Positions 16,732 to 24,556 of a DNA stretch of 54,216 nt are shown one piece after another; positions within the stretch are counted from its first letter, which is position 1, and each line of letters opens with the position of its first letter. The DNA comes from Streptomyces himalayensis subsp. himalayensis (lineage in GTDB: Bacteria > Actinomycetota > Actinomycetes > Streptomycetales > Streptomycetaceae). Made by a program: the position numbers and the translations under genes. Location of the stretch: positions 1-54,216 of the forward strand of contig NZ_JACEHE010000041.1 of assembly GCF_013778455.1 (NCBI RefSeq). Reading direction: 5' to 3'. The notes beneath the pieces are model-generated. The model searched no databases. It had not been told where the DNA came from and was given only the letters and a program-made list of their open reading frames with translations.

Positions 16732-17694
16732 GTGAGCACCACTTGGACGGACGCGGTCGTCGTGGCCCGGTACGACACCACGCCGAGAATCGCGGTCTTC
16801 GACCTCGCCCGGGCCGACGGCGGGGAGCTGTGGGAGTACGAGGCCGGCGCCCACATCGACGTACAAGTCGGCGAAGACGGACTGGTCCGGCAGTACTCCC
16901 TGTGCGGACCTCCCGGCATCCGCAAGCAGTACCGGCTCGCGGTCCTCAACGAGCCCGAGTCGCGCGGCGGTTCACGAGCCATGCACACCCTCACCGAGGG
17001 CGACACGCTCCGGATCGCCGCACCGAGGAACCGCTTCGGTCTGACGCCCGCGCGCCGGCACCTGCTCCTCGCGGGCGGCATCGGCATCACCCCGCTGCTG
17101 TCGATGGCCCAGACGCTCGACGCGACCGGCGGCGACTACCACCTGCACTACTGCGCCCGCAGCCGGACCGACGCGGCCTTCGTCGCCGATCTGGAAAACC
17201 ATCCACGGGTCACCCTCCACTTCGACGACCAGGCCCCGGAGCAACGCCTCGACCTGGCACGTGACCTGGGGGAACCCGACCCTGACACCGCGGTCTACGT
17301 CTGCGGTCCCGGTGGGTTCATGGACTACGCACTGGGGCGGGCGGCGGAGCTGGGATGGCCCGCCTCCGCCCTGCACAAGGAGCGCTTCAGCGCCTCGACG
17401 CCCGCTGCCGAGCCCGACGGGGGAGGAGAGGGCGGATTCACGGTGCGGCTGTCCTCGACGGGAGCCGAGTACCTCGTCCCCGAGGACCAGAGCGTCCTCG
17501 ACGTCCTGCTGGCGAACGGAGTCGAGGCCCCCTACTCGTGCGGGCAGGGCATCTGCGGCGAGTGCATCGTACGGGTGCGCGCCGGCGACCCCGATCACCG
17601 AGACGACGTCCTCACCGACGACGAGCGCGCGGAGGGCCTGTTCACCCCGTGCTCGTCGCGGTCGAGGTCCCCGATCCTGGAGCTGGAACTGTGA
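16732..17694 (+). CDS. Phthalate-dioxygenase-reductase-type oxidoreductase (FMN, NAD, 2Fe-2S)
   Basis: The 320-residue reductase feeds the upstream Rieske oxygenase. The FMN domain has RQYSLCG (about 45-51); the NAD domain has LLLAGGIGITPLLSMA (about 109-124) and AVYVCGPGGFM (about 184-194). The C-terminal plant-type ferredoxin has CGQGICGEC (about 267-275) and a final cysteine in FTPCSS. It starts at GTG 16732, eight bases after the oxygenase stop. The order FMN-NAD-Fe-S defines the PDR/VanB family, a two-component electron chain with the oxygenase. Confidence 0.94.
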   Translation: MSTTWTDAVVVARYDTTPRIAVFDLARADGGELWEYEAGAHIDVQVGEDGLVRQYSLCGPPGIRKQYRLAVLNEPESRGGSRAMHTLTEGDTLRIAAPRNRFGLTPARRHLLLAGGIGITPLLSMAQTLDATGGDYHLHYCARSRTDAAFVADLENHPRVTLHFDDQAPEQRLDLARDLGEPDPDTAVYVCGPGGFMDYALGRAAELGWPASALHKERFSASTPAAEPDGGGEGGFTVRLSSTGAEYLVPEDQSVLDVLLANGVEAPYSCGQGICGECIVRVRAGDPDHRDDVLTDDERAEGLFTPCSSRSRSPILELEL

Positions 17695-18131
17695 GCACCT
17701 CAGCGACGACCACCTCATCGACGGCGGCGACCGCCCGCCCCGCGCCCGCCCCGGCCACGGTCGAGGAGGCCGAGGCCGCATGGCTCGCCGCACAGACGCT
17801 CCCTGACCCGGAGCAGAGCCTTCGTGCCCTGATGCATCCCGACTGCGTCATCGTGCACTCGGCGGTCGGTCATATCCACGGTGTGGACGACTGGCTGCGG
17901 TACGCGGCACGTCTGGGCCGGACGAGTCAGGTGGACACCTACGACGTGACCGTCCAGCGATTCGGCACCACGGCCGTGGTCAGCTGTCTGCAGGAGATGC
18001 GCGTGGCTTTCGTGCCCGAGCTGTCTCCCTTCGTCATCCAGGCCGCCGTCAGCCGGGTGTGGGTTGCGGGTGAATCGGGCGGCTGGCAGTTGGTGCACCT
18101 GCAGATGGCCCGGCGGCTTCCGCCGGGCTGA
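17691..18131 (+). CDS. NTF2/SnoaL-like protein
   Basis: The protein has 146 residues from a GTG at 17691, overlapping the reductase stop (GTGA). After a threonine/alanine/proline-rich N-terminus, residues about 24-140 show a cone-shaped NTF2-like fold: EEAEAAWLAA, LRALMHPDCVIVHSAVGHIHG, then SRVWVAGESGGWQLVHLQMARR. This is the DUF4440/SnoaL-3 layout. Such folds serve as small enzymes (isomerases, dehydratases) or as the beta subunit of dioxygenases. Here the tight coupling suggests an accessory role for the Rieske system or a next-step enzyme. Confidence 0.75.
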   Translation: MSTSATTTSSTAATARPAPAPATVEEAEAAWLAAQTLPDPEQSLRALMHPDCVIVHSAVGHIHGVDDWLRYAARLGRTSQVDTYDVTVQRFGTTAVVSCLQEMRVAFVPELSPFVIQAAVSRVWVAGESGGWQLVHLQMARRLPPG

Positions 18132-18134
18132 GCA

Positions 18135-18151
18135 TTCGGGCTCCCGGAGCC
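18135..18151. terminator. Hairpin between convergent genes
   Basis: CGGGCTC (18135-18141), a CCG loop and GAGCCCG (18145-18151) form a perfect 7-base stem in the 36-base gap between the convergent NTF2-like gene and the TetR gene. Confidence 0.5.
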
Positions 18152-18167
18152 CGGGAACCGGTCGTCG

Positions 18168-18863
18168 TCAGTCTTCGGGCTCGCCGTTCACCGGCGAGCC
18201 CTCGTCCTGTGTCGCTTCGGCGAGTGCGGAGATGATCCGGCCCACCTGCTCCGCGTAGTGGTCGATGAACTCCGGTGAGGCGGGGTCCTGCTGGGTGAGC
18301 TCACGAGCGATCCACGGGATGGCCGCAGGAGCGATCGAGGCGGCGAAGAAAACGAGAGCCACGGCCCCGACGTCGAGATCACTGCGGAATTCACCGCGCC
18401 CTTGCCGCTCGCGGAGTTCCTCAACATGCTTGAACAGCTCGGCAGCCCGCTCGTCCTCGGCGGGTGGGCGCTTGCCGGGCTCTTCGCGCGTCAGCGTGTG
18501 CACCCACGCCGCGTCCTCCCCTGCCCAGTGCACGTAGCGCCGCACGGCCTCCGCGAAGGTGTGGGTCTGGCTGACACGCATGGACTCCTCGAGCCACTGT
18601 TCGCTGAGCGCCTCGTAAAGCCCGCGTTTTCCTCCGAAGTAGTACGTGATCAGCTGATGGCTGACACCGGCCGCCTCGGCGATACGGACGACCCGGGCCC
18701 CGTCGAATCCGTGGGCGCCGAACTCCGCGCCGGCCGCGGCCAGAATGGCCCGCCGGGTACCCACGGGGTCCCGCTGGCGGTCAGGATCATTGGGGCGCCT
18801 CCGGCGCTGACGCCTGCCCGGCTCGGCTGCCGGCGTTCCCGATGAGGTCTCCTTGTCTGCCAC
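18168..18863 (-). CDS. TetR-family transcriptional regulator
   Basis: The protein has 231 residues from a GTG at 18863. The DNA-binding domain covers about residues 30-80: RRAILAAAGAEFGAHGFDGA, then RIAEAAGVSHQLITYYFGGK, the classic TetR helix-turn-helix ending in YYFGGK. The C-terminal helical ligand domain (about 90-215) resembles the TetR_C_33-like fold. A longer frame exists upstream (to 19055), but residues before 18863 are not conserved in character, and the GTG with a basic linker fits better. It lies between the Rieske operon (convergent) and the FAH gene and could regulate either. No palindrome was found at its own promoter. Confidence 0.87.
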   Translation of the reverse strand: MADKETSSGTPAAEPGRRQRRRRPNDPDRQRDPVGTRRAILAAAGAEFGAHGFDGARVVRIAEAAGVSHQLITYYFGGKRGLYEALSEQWLEESMRVSQTHTFAEAVRRYVHWAGEDAAWVHTLTREEPGKRPPAEDERAAELFKHVEELRERQGRGEFRSDLDVGAVALVFFAASIAPAAIPWIARELTQQDPASPEFIDHYAEQVGRIISALAEATQDEGSPVNGEPED

Positions 18864-19097
18864 ACGGATGACCTTACCGGCGGATTTGTTGCACCGGGCA
18901 ATGACAGTGCCCGCGGGCGGATCCGGTGCCGAGTTCGCGGCCAGCTCCGGTCCCGATGGGCCGGTCGGGTCCCGGACCTCCATGTCGTACCGCTCGCACC
19001 CGACCTGGTCCTGTGGTCGGGTTCGCCCGGCGGCCGGGCAGAGCACCATGCCCACACAGAGGAAGCGGGCTGCCGGCCGTGGCGCCGCGGCGGCCGG

Positions 19098-19979
19098 TCA
19101 GACGGCTCCCTCACGTCCGGCTGTCCGGGACAGGGGACGGGAGCGGTGTTCGTTGCCGACGATCGTGTTGCGCAGGACCCCGAGGCGCTCGACCTCGACC
19201 TCCACCACGTCGCCCGGCCTCAGCAGCCAGGGCGGCGTGCGGGCGTAGCCGACACCGGACGGGGTGCCGGTGGCCAGCAGGTCACCGGGGCGCAGTGTGA
19301 CGGTGCGTGAGATGTGGGCCAGCGTCTCGCCCACGTGGTGGACCATGTCGCTGGTGGACCCCTCCTGGACGGTCACGCCGTTGACCCGGGTCCGAACCCC
19401 CAGCCCGTCCCGCAGGTCACCGACCTCGTCGGCCGGCACCAGAGGACCCAGTGGGCCGGAACGGTCGGCGTTCTTGCCCAGGGTCCACTGTGAGGTCAGC
19501 TTCTGCGCCCGGCGCGCGGTGACGTCGTTGAACGTCGAGTAGCCGACCACCGCCGCGAGCGCCTCGCCGGGATCGGCGTCCACCAGCGTGCGGCCCACCC
19601 AGGCCACGATCTCGCCCTCCCAGTCCAGCCCGTCCTCGGTGGCGGGCACGGGGATCTCGGCGCCGCCGACCGTCAGCGACCGCGGCCACCGCGCGAACAG
19701 CGTGGGGAACACGGGCAGTTCCTCGTCCCGGTAGGACCCCTCGGCGGCGTGCTCGACGTAGTTCAGCCCGACGCACAGCACCTGCGCCCCGGGCAGTACC
19801 GGTGGCACCAGGCGCGCCTCACCCACCGGCACCCTCCCACCCGCCGGCGGGCGGCGCAGCCATACCTCAGGGTCCGACCAGAACTCCCGCAGTCCGGCCA
19901 CCACGGTCAGCCGCGCGCCGTCAGGCGACAGGTTCGCCACCTGGACCTCGCCGTTGTACTCCACTCCCACGATCCGCAT
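19098..19979 (-). CDS. Fumarylacetoacetate hydrolase-family protein
   Basis: The 293-residue protein starts MRIVGVEYNGEVQVANL. The metal-binding segment is GLDWEGEIVAWVG (acidic EGE, about 117-129), followed by FNDVTARRAQ and the C-terminal motif LLATGTPSGVG. This is the FAH fold that cleaves or hydrates 2-oxo-acid products of ring cleavage, or decarboxylates oxaloacetate. It is divergent from the GntR regulator at 20050 and separated by only 70 bases that hold a palindromic operator, so control by that GntR protein is likely. It would act late in an aromatic pathway. Confidence 0.92.
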   Translation of the reverse strand: MRIVGVEYNGEVQVANLSPDGARLTVVAGLREFWSDPEVWLRRPPAGGRVPVGEARLVPPVLPGAQVLCVGLNYVEHAAEGSYRDEELPVFPTLFARWPRSLTVGGAEIPVPATEDGLDWEGEIVAWVGRTLVDADPGEALAAVVGYSTFNDVTARRAQKLTSQWTLGKNADRSGPLGPLVPADEVGDLRDGLGVRTRVNGVTVQEGSTSDMVHHVGETLAHISRTVTLRPGDLLATGTPSGVGYARTPPWLLRPGDVVEVEVERLGVLRNTIVGNEHRSRPLSRTAGREGAV

Positions 19980-20017
19980 CCGGACCTCCGCCCCTTCGAA
20001 TCACCTTCAAAGTCTAG

Positions 20018-20033
20018 AAAGGTTATAACGTTT
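20018..20033. promoter_or_regulatory. Palindromic operator between FAH and GntR genes
   Basis: AAAGGTTATAACGTTT is an inverted repeat with seven of eight positions matching per half, centred on TTATAA. It covers a TATAAC -10-like box in both directions, so a dimeric repressor bound here would block both genes. FadR-subfamily GntR regulators bind sites of this size, so autoregulation by the 20050 gene is the natural reading. Confidence 0.6.
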
Positions 20034-20049
20034 ATGGTTCGATGGCGCC

Positions 20050-20745
20050 ATGGTTGACGAGCAACGGCCTCTGCTGGCCGGCCTGAGGGCCCCCGGTGGC
20101 ACGCGAGCAGAGCAGCTCGCCGCGGCACTCGAGAGCCGCATCCGCGGACTGAATCCCGGCTCTCCGGTGGGCACCATCGAGGAGATCCGGCAGGAATCCG
20201 GCCTGGCGCGCGCCACCGTCAGTGAGGCCGTCCGGCTCCTGCGCGACCGCGGGGTGATCGTGATCCGCCCCGGCCGCGGCGGCGGACTGTTCGTCGCGGA
20301 CCAGAGCCCGGTGGTCCGGCTGCGCCACACCCTCCTCGGCGTCGCGGGGGAGCCCGGCACGGTCGCGGACGCCATCGAGCTCCGCAACCACCTGGAGGAA
20401 CTGATCGCCGTCGGCGCCGCCCGGTGCCGCGGCGAGGACGACCTCCCACCCCTGCGGTCATGCCTGGACGACATGGAGGCGGCACCGGACTGGGACGCCT
20501 TCATGCGGGCCAACTGGGCGCTGCACGAGCGCATCGCGCAGCTGTGCCCGAACGCGATGGCCCGCGCGGTCTATCGCGGCACGCTCGGGCACCTCACGTC
20601 GTCCACCGCCCGCGCAGCGGACCGGGACGCCGACGCCTACCGGGCTCGGCGGCTGCGGATCCACGCCGACCTGGTGGAGGCGATCGCCGCCGGGGACGAG
20701 GACGCCGTGCGCGCCGCCGTCGCGCGCCACAACCACACCGACTGA
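20050..20745 (+). CDS. GntR-family regulator, FadR/FCD type
   Basis: The protein has 231 residues. The winged helix (about 18-88) includes TIEEIRQESGLARATVSEAV and DRGVIVIRPGRGGGLFV. The C-terminal all-helical FCD domain (about 105-225) has ELRNHLEELIAVGAA and the metal/ligand histidine region RRLRIHADLVEAIAAGDEDAVRAA. This subfamily senses carboxylic acids or sugar acids and usually represses neighbouring catabolic genes. It is divergent from the FAH gene and followed two bases later by the DUF3500 gene, so both are probable targets. Confidence 0.92.
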   Translation: MVDEQRPLLAGLRAPGGTRAEQLAAALESRIRGLNPGSPVGTIEEIRQESGLARATVSEAVRLLRDRGVIVIRPGRGGGLFVADQSPVVRLRHTLLGVAGEPGTVADAIELRNHLEELIAVGAARCRGEDDLPPLRSCLDDMEAAPDWDAFMRANWALHERIAQLCPNAMARAVYRGTLGHLTSSTARAADRDADAYRARRLRIHADLVEAIAAGDEDAVRAAVARHNHTD

Positions 20746-20747
20746 AC

Positions 20748-22019
20748 ATGACCGCACGGGACACGGGAGCCTTCATGCCACCGGCCGAGTACCGCACATA
20801 CCTCTACCCGCCGGAGTCGCCGCGCCTGGCCTCGATCAGGGGCCTGGACGCGTACGAGTACCGTGAGGCGGCCAAGGCTGCCCCGTTCACCGGCGGGCTC
20901 ATCCGCGGCTGGAAGCCCCTGCAGCTCGCCGAGTTCCGCGGAGTGACCGAGGACGGCACACTCCGGCCCGAGGTGCATGTCTGGGAGCCCGCCCGCCCCG
21001 GTGAGGAAGCTCCCGTCGCCGACATGGTCGCCGCGGCGCGGGAACTGCTGGACGCGCTGGACGAGGACGGCCGCGCCAAGCTGAGCCACCCGGTGGACGC
21101 GGTCGAGTGGCAGACCTGGGCCAACCCGGAGTTCCTGCAGTTCGACACCGGCATCCGCCTGGAGTTCCAGCCTGCCGAGGTCCGGCAGAAGGCCCTTGCA
21201 CTGGTCGAGGCGTCGCTCAGCCCCGACGGCTTCCAGTTGGTGCACGACACGATGCTGATCAACGGCTTTCTCGGCGAGGTCGTGGGACTGCCGACCATCC
21301 TGAACGAGTACAGCTACAACTTCGCGCTCTACGGGGACCCCGACCCCGAAGCACCATGGGGCTGGCAGCTGTTCGGCCACCACTGCGCCGTCAACTGCCT
21401 CGTCATCGAGGGGCGCATGGTCGTCAGCCCCGTCTTCCTCGGCGCCGAACCCAACGAGATCGACGAGGGCCCCCATGCGGGCACATCGGCGTTCACCGAC
21501 CGGATCCGGCTCGGTACGGACCTGATGGCCGCGCTGCCGGCGGACCTCCGTGACGCCGCGACCGTGTACCGGCGAATGGTCGATCCCAAGATGCCGCCCG
21601 GCCGCATCCACCCCGGCGACGAACGGCATCTCGCCGGCGCCTTCCAGGACAACCGGGTGATCCCGCTCGAGGGCGTCCGGGCCGCGGACATGCCCGAGCG
21701 GGCCCGGGAGATCCTCCTGGAGATCGCCGAGTCGTTCGTGTCCCTGCTGCCCGACGGTCCCCGCACGGCCCGGATGCGCGAGATCCGCGACCACCTCGAC
21801 GAGACCTGGTTCAGCTGGATCGGCGGGCACGAGGCGGGTGACGTCTTCTACTACCGCCTCCAGTCGCCGGTGCTCATCGCCGAACTCGACCACCACTGCG
21901 GTGTCTTCCTCGACTACGACACACCGCAGCCTTTCCACATCCACACCGTGGTGCGCACTCCCCACGGCAACGACTACGGCCGCGCTTACGTGCGCGCCTG
22001 GCAGACACGGAACGCCTGA
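20748..22019 (+). CDS. DUF3500-domain protein
   Basis: The protein has 423 residues from ATG 20748; ATG 20775 has a better ribosome site (GGGAG) and would give 414. The protein has features I associate with DUF3500: NEYSYNFALYG and WGWQLFGHHCAVNCLV in the middle, and a C-terminal histidine-rich stretch ELDHHCGVFLDYDTP followed by FHIHTVVRTPHGNDYG. The paired histidines look like a metal site. The family has no settled function to my knowledge. Its position directly after a GntR regulator and opposite an FAH hydrolase makes a catabolic role likely. No signal peptide or membrane segment is seen. Confidence 0.8.
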   Translation: MTARDTGAFMPPAEYRTYLYPPESPRLASIRGLDAYEYREAAKAAPFTGGLIRGWKPLQLAEFRGVTEDGTLRPEVHVWEPARPGEEAPVADMVAAARELLDALDEDGRAKLSHPVDAVEWQTWANPEFLQFDTGIRLEFQPAEVRQKALALVEASLSPDGFQLVHDTMLINGFLGEVVGLPTILNEYSYNFALYGDPDPEAPWGWQLFGHHCAVNCLVIEGRMVVSPVFLGAEPNEIDEGPHAGTSAFTDRIRLGTDLMAALPADLRDAATVYRRMVDPKMPPGRIHPGDERHLAGAFQDNRVIPLEGVRAADMPERAREILLEIAESFVSLLPDGPRTARMREIRDHLDETWFSWIGGHEAGDVFYYRLQSPVLIAELDHHCGVFLDYDTPQPFHIHTVVRTPHGNDYGRAYVRAWQTRNA

Positions 22020-22373
22020 CCACGGAAGTGCCTCGCGGCTTTGCCGGAACCGTTGACACAGGTAGCGGCGCGCGGTGCGGTGATTCATGACGGCTGCCTC
22101 GTTACAGGGCTGTGCGGGCGAGGGGATGTACAGCCGACTCCTGCTATCGCTCCGTCGCGTTGACCGCACTGGCGACTGTCTGCGGGGGCATATCGGGGGA
22201 CCTGACGTGGGGCGAGTCCGAGGCGACACCGCGATCTGTGAACCCGGCCTGCGTCCAGACCCTGACCGCGGCCGCCTGCCATGTGCATCTCGCAGCGCTC
22301 TGTTCCTGGACCTGATCACGCCCGCCTACGTCGGTGTGGCCGTGCCCCGGCGCCGAACCGGCGCGTCTGCCGG
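22020..22373. other. Intergenic region, no gene supported
   Basis: This is a 354-base gap between convergent DUF3500 and formamidase-like genes. A 6-base GC stem (22350-22364, GCGCCG / CGGCGC with loop AAC) next to the formamidase stop may end that transcript. The frames here have no recognisable protein similarity and no ribosome sites; it may be decayed sequence. Confidence 0.4.
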
Positions 22374-23516
22374 TCAGCGCGGCGGGTCGACCTCGCGGAA
22401 GTCGGACTTGCGGATCTTTCCGTGGATACCCTTCACGCCGTCGACGACCTGGGAGACCGCGAAGTCGCCTGCGGCGCTGAGGTACGCCATCGCCAGATGG
22501 CGGTCGATGCCGTAGTCGGTCACGAGCAGGTCCAGCGCGCAGCGCACGCAGTCGCGCATCGCCTTGTCCAGATCCTCGTCCAGCCCGATCGGTACGAGGT
22601 AGTCGTCCGTCTCGGCGAACGGGGCGACGCGGCCGTGGCCGGGCCGCAGAGCCGCACCGCCGGGCACCACCTCGAGCTTCACGGTGGCGCGCAACGACGC
22701 CTCGAACGCGGTGAGGGCGACCTCGCCGTCGCCCTGCGCGAAGTGGGGGTCCCCGAAGTAGACCAGCGCATCGTCGACCTGTACGGGAAGGAACAGTGTG
22801 CTGCCCTCGCCGAGCAGGGAGACGTCGATGTTGCCGCCGTGACGCCCTGGCGGCACCGAGTGAGGCCGCTCGCTCCCGGGCACCGCCACGCCCATCACGC
22901 CGAGGAACGGCCGCAGGGGGAAGCGCAGTGAGCCGCGGGAGGCGTCCGTCCGGTCCACCGCCATCCGGCCCCAAGCGCCGTGGCGATCCGCGTGTGCGGT
23001 CGCGAAGGTGATCACGGGACCGGGCAGCGACGGCATCTCGCCGGGGAGTGCGCCGAAGCCGTGCCGGGCGGAGACCATGCCGTACGGAACCCTCGGTGTG
23101 AGGCCGAGGACGGTCACGGCGAGCAGATCGCCAGGGCGGGCGCCGGCGACAGCGATCGGACCGGTGACGAGGTGCGGCCCGTCATCGTCGAAGTCGTGCG
23201 GCATGCCGGAGTCCGCAATCTGCTGGGCGTCGTCGAGCACATGGGCGCCGCTGACGCCGTAACGGGCGAAGAACTCACGCGGGTTGCGGCCCTGATCCTC
23301 GAGGACTCCCTCGTGGCTGATCGTGTCGACCGTGACGACGGAGCCCGGTTGCACAACCGCGCACGGTGAGTCCGCCTCGCACGGAAGGCGACCCCACAGG
23401 GTGTTCCCGGGCGTGGCCGGGACGTAGGTCGTCGACGCGATCGCTCCGTGGCCGGGCTGGAGGATCGGGAAGCCGGTCGCGGCAATGTCGAGGAGGGGCG
23501 AGTCGGTCGCTGTCAT
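22374..23516 (-). CDS. Acetamidase/formamidase-family amidase
   Basis: The protein has 380 residues from ATG 23516, with GAAAGGTGGG upstream. Family marks include GNTLWGRLPC, GSVVTVDTISHEGVLEDQG, HLVTGPIAVAGARPGDLLAVTVL, PPGRHGGNIDVSLLGEGSTLF (split here as PPGRHGGNID and LGEGSTLFLPV) and YFGDPHFAQGDGE. These are the FmdA/AmdA signature including the zinc-site residues. The reaction is hydrolysis of a short amide such as formamide or acetamide to acid plus ammonia. It is divergent from the TSUP exporter, and the 139-base region between them carries three CGAGA-type operator sites. An amidase suggests that the island's substrate releases an amide or nitrogen. Confidence 0.92.
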   Translation of the reverse strand: MTATDSPLLDIAATGFPILQPGHGAIASTTYVPATPGNTLWGRLPCEADSPCAVVQPGSVVTVDTISHEGVLEDQGRNPREFFARYGVSGAHVLDDAQQIADSGMPHDFDDDGPHLVTGPIAVAGARPGDLLAVTVLGLTPRVPYGMVSARHGFGALPGEMPSLPGPVITFATAHADRHGAWGRMAVDRTDASRGSLRFPLRPFLGVMGVAVPGSERPHSVPPGRHGGNIDVSLLGEGSTLFLPVQVDDALVYFGDPHFAQGDGEVALTAFEASLRATVKLEVVPGGAALRPGHGRVAPFAETDDYLVPIGLDEDLDKAMRDCVRCALDLLVTDYGIDRHLAMAYLSAAGDFAVSQVVDGVKGIHGKIRKSDFREVDPPR

Positions 23517-23553
23517 GGCCCACCTTTCGTGGAAGGGATGGCCCGACGCTAGG

Positions 23554-23633
23554 AACGTCTCGTTGCCGTGGTGTTTCGCGTGGGGGTCTGTGCAGTAACG
23601 CTGTCTCGTATGGCAACATGGCATCTCGTAATT
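23554..23633. promoter_or_regulatory. Three CGAGA-type operator sites, formamidase/TSUP divergent region
   Basis: AACGTCTCGTT (23554-23564), GTCTCGTATGG (23603-23613) and CATCTCGTAATT (23622-23633) each contain the TCTCGT core (CGAGA on the other strand) found at five other promoter regions of the island. The last two are about 19-20 bases apart, close to two helical turns, which fits cooperative binding. Confidence 0.55.
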
Positions 23634-23655
23634 CGTTGCCGTGGAGGGGACCTGG

Positions 23656-24402
23656 ATGGACGTCGGCGACGTTGTTCTCATGGGCGGTGCCGGCTTCGTC
23701 GGGGGGTTCGTCAACTCCATAGCCGGCGGTGGGTCACTGCTCCTCTTCCCCACTCTGGTCGCCGGCGGGCTGGGTACGGTGGCTGCCAACGTCACCAACT
23801 CCGTGGCGCTCTGGCCGGGCTACCTGGGCAATGTCGCGGCATTGCGGGGGTCCTCCCGCCCGTCCTCCGTGACGTCGCTGGCGGTCGTGTCCGCAGTGGG
23901 AGCCGCCGCCGGATGCGCGCTGCTGCTGCTCACCCCGACGCGGGTCTTCTCGGTCGCGGTGCCGTTCCTCGTGCTCGGCGCCACTGCCCTCCTCGCCTTC
24001 CAGCCCCGGCTGCGGGAACTGCTCGGCGCCGCTCACGGTGACCACCGCGTGAAGCTCTACGCCGGCATGCTCGCCGGCGCGGTCTACGGCGGTTACTTCG
24101 GAGGCGGGCTGGGAGTCATCCTGATGGCCCTGCTCGGCCTGACGCTGTCCGCTCCGCTGGCCGAGGTCAACGTACTCAAGGGGACGTTGCAGCTCGTCGT
24201 GGCCACCGTGTCGCTCGTCGTGTTCGCGTTGCTCGGCCCCGTGCACTGGGCGATCGCGCTCGTGGTCGCTCCGTCGTCCCTTGCCGGCGGAGTGCTCGGA
24301 GGCCGACTGGCGAGGAGGTTGAGCGAGCCGGTGCTGCGTGTCGCCGTTGTCGGCTTCGGCGTGCTGGCCGGCGTCTGGCTGGGCATCCGCGCCTTCGGCT
24401 GA
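23656..24402 (+). CDS. Sulfite exporter TauE/SafE (TSUP) family permease
   Basis: The protein has 248 residues from ATG 23656, preceded by GGAGGGGACC. The signature GGAGFVGGFVNSIAGGGSLL (residues about 9-28) is the TSUP N-terminal repeat, and YGGYFGGGLGVILMALLGL (about 136-154) is the second repeat. About eight membrane helices are expected. Members export sulfite, sulfoacetate or other organic anions. In this island it may move a carboxylate or sulfonate; the presence of a TauD/TfdA-type oxygenase at 52.4 kb is compatible with a sulfonate, but that link is weak. It is divergent from the formamidase-like gene and shares its operator region. Confidence 0.88.
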   Translation: MDVGDVVLMGGAGFVGGFVNSIAGGGSLLLFPTLVAGGLGTVAANVTNSVALWPGYLGNVAALRGSSRPSSVTSLAVVSAVGAAAGCALLLLTPTRVFSVAVPFLVLGATALLAFQPRLRELLGAAHGDHRVKLYAGMLAGAVYGGYFGGGLGVILMALLGLTLSAPLAEVNVLKGTLQLVVATVSLVVFALLGPVHWAIALVVAPSSLAGGVLGGRLARRLSEPVLRVAVVGFGVLAGVWLGIRAFG

Positions 24403-24492
24403 CCCCGCCGCTGCGGGGAGGGCCGGTGGGTGCTCGGGCCGTGCGCCGACCGCGCGGGTCCAACGGCCAACATCGCGCCCGCTGTTGGACCC
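24403..24492. terminator. Two hairpins between convergent TSUP and P450 genes
   Basis: CCCCGC (24403-24408) and GCGGGG (24413-24418) form a tight stem directly after the TSUP stop. A second, perfect 9-base inverted repeat (GGGTCCAAC 24456-24464, GTTGGACCC 24484-24492) follows with a 19-base loop. Together they would end both converging transcripts. Confidence 0.55.
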
Positions 24493-24556
24493 ATGCGGCA
24501 GCCGGCGGGTGCCAGGAGGCCGGCCGACGGACGCGGTCCGCCGGCCGAACCGGGGC

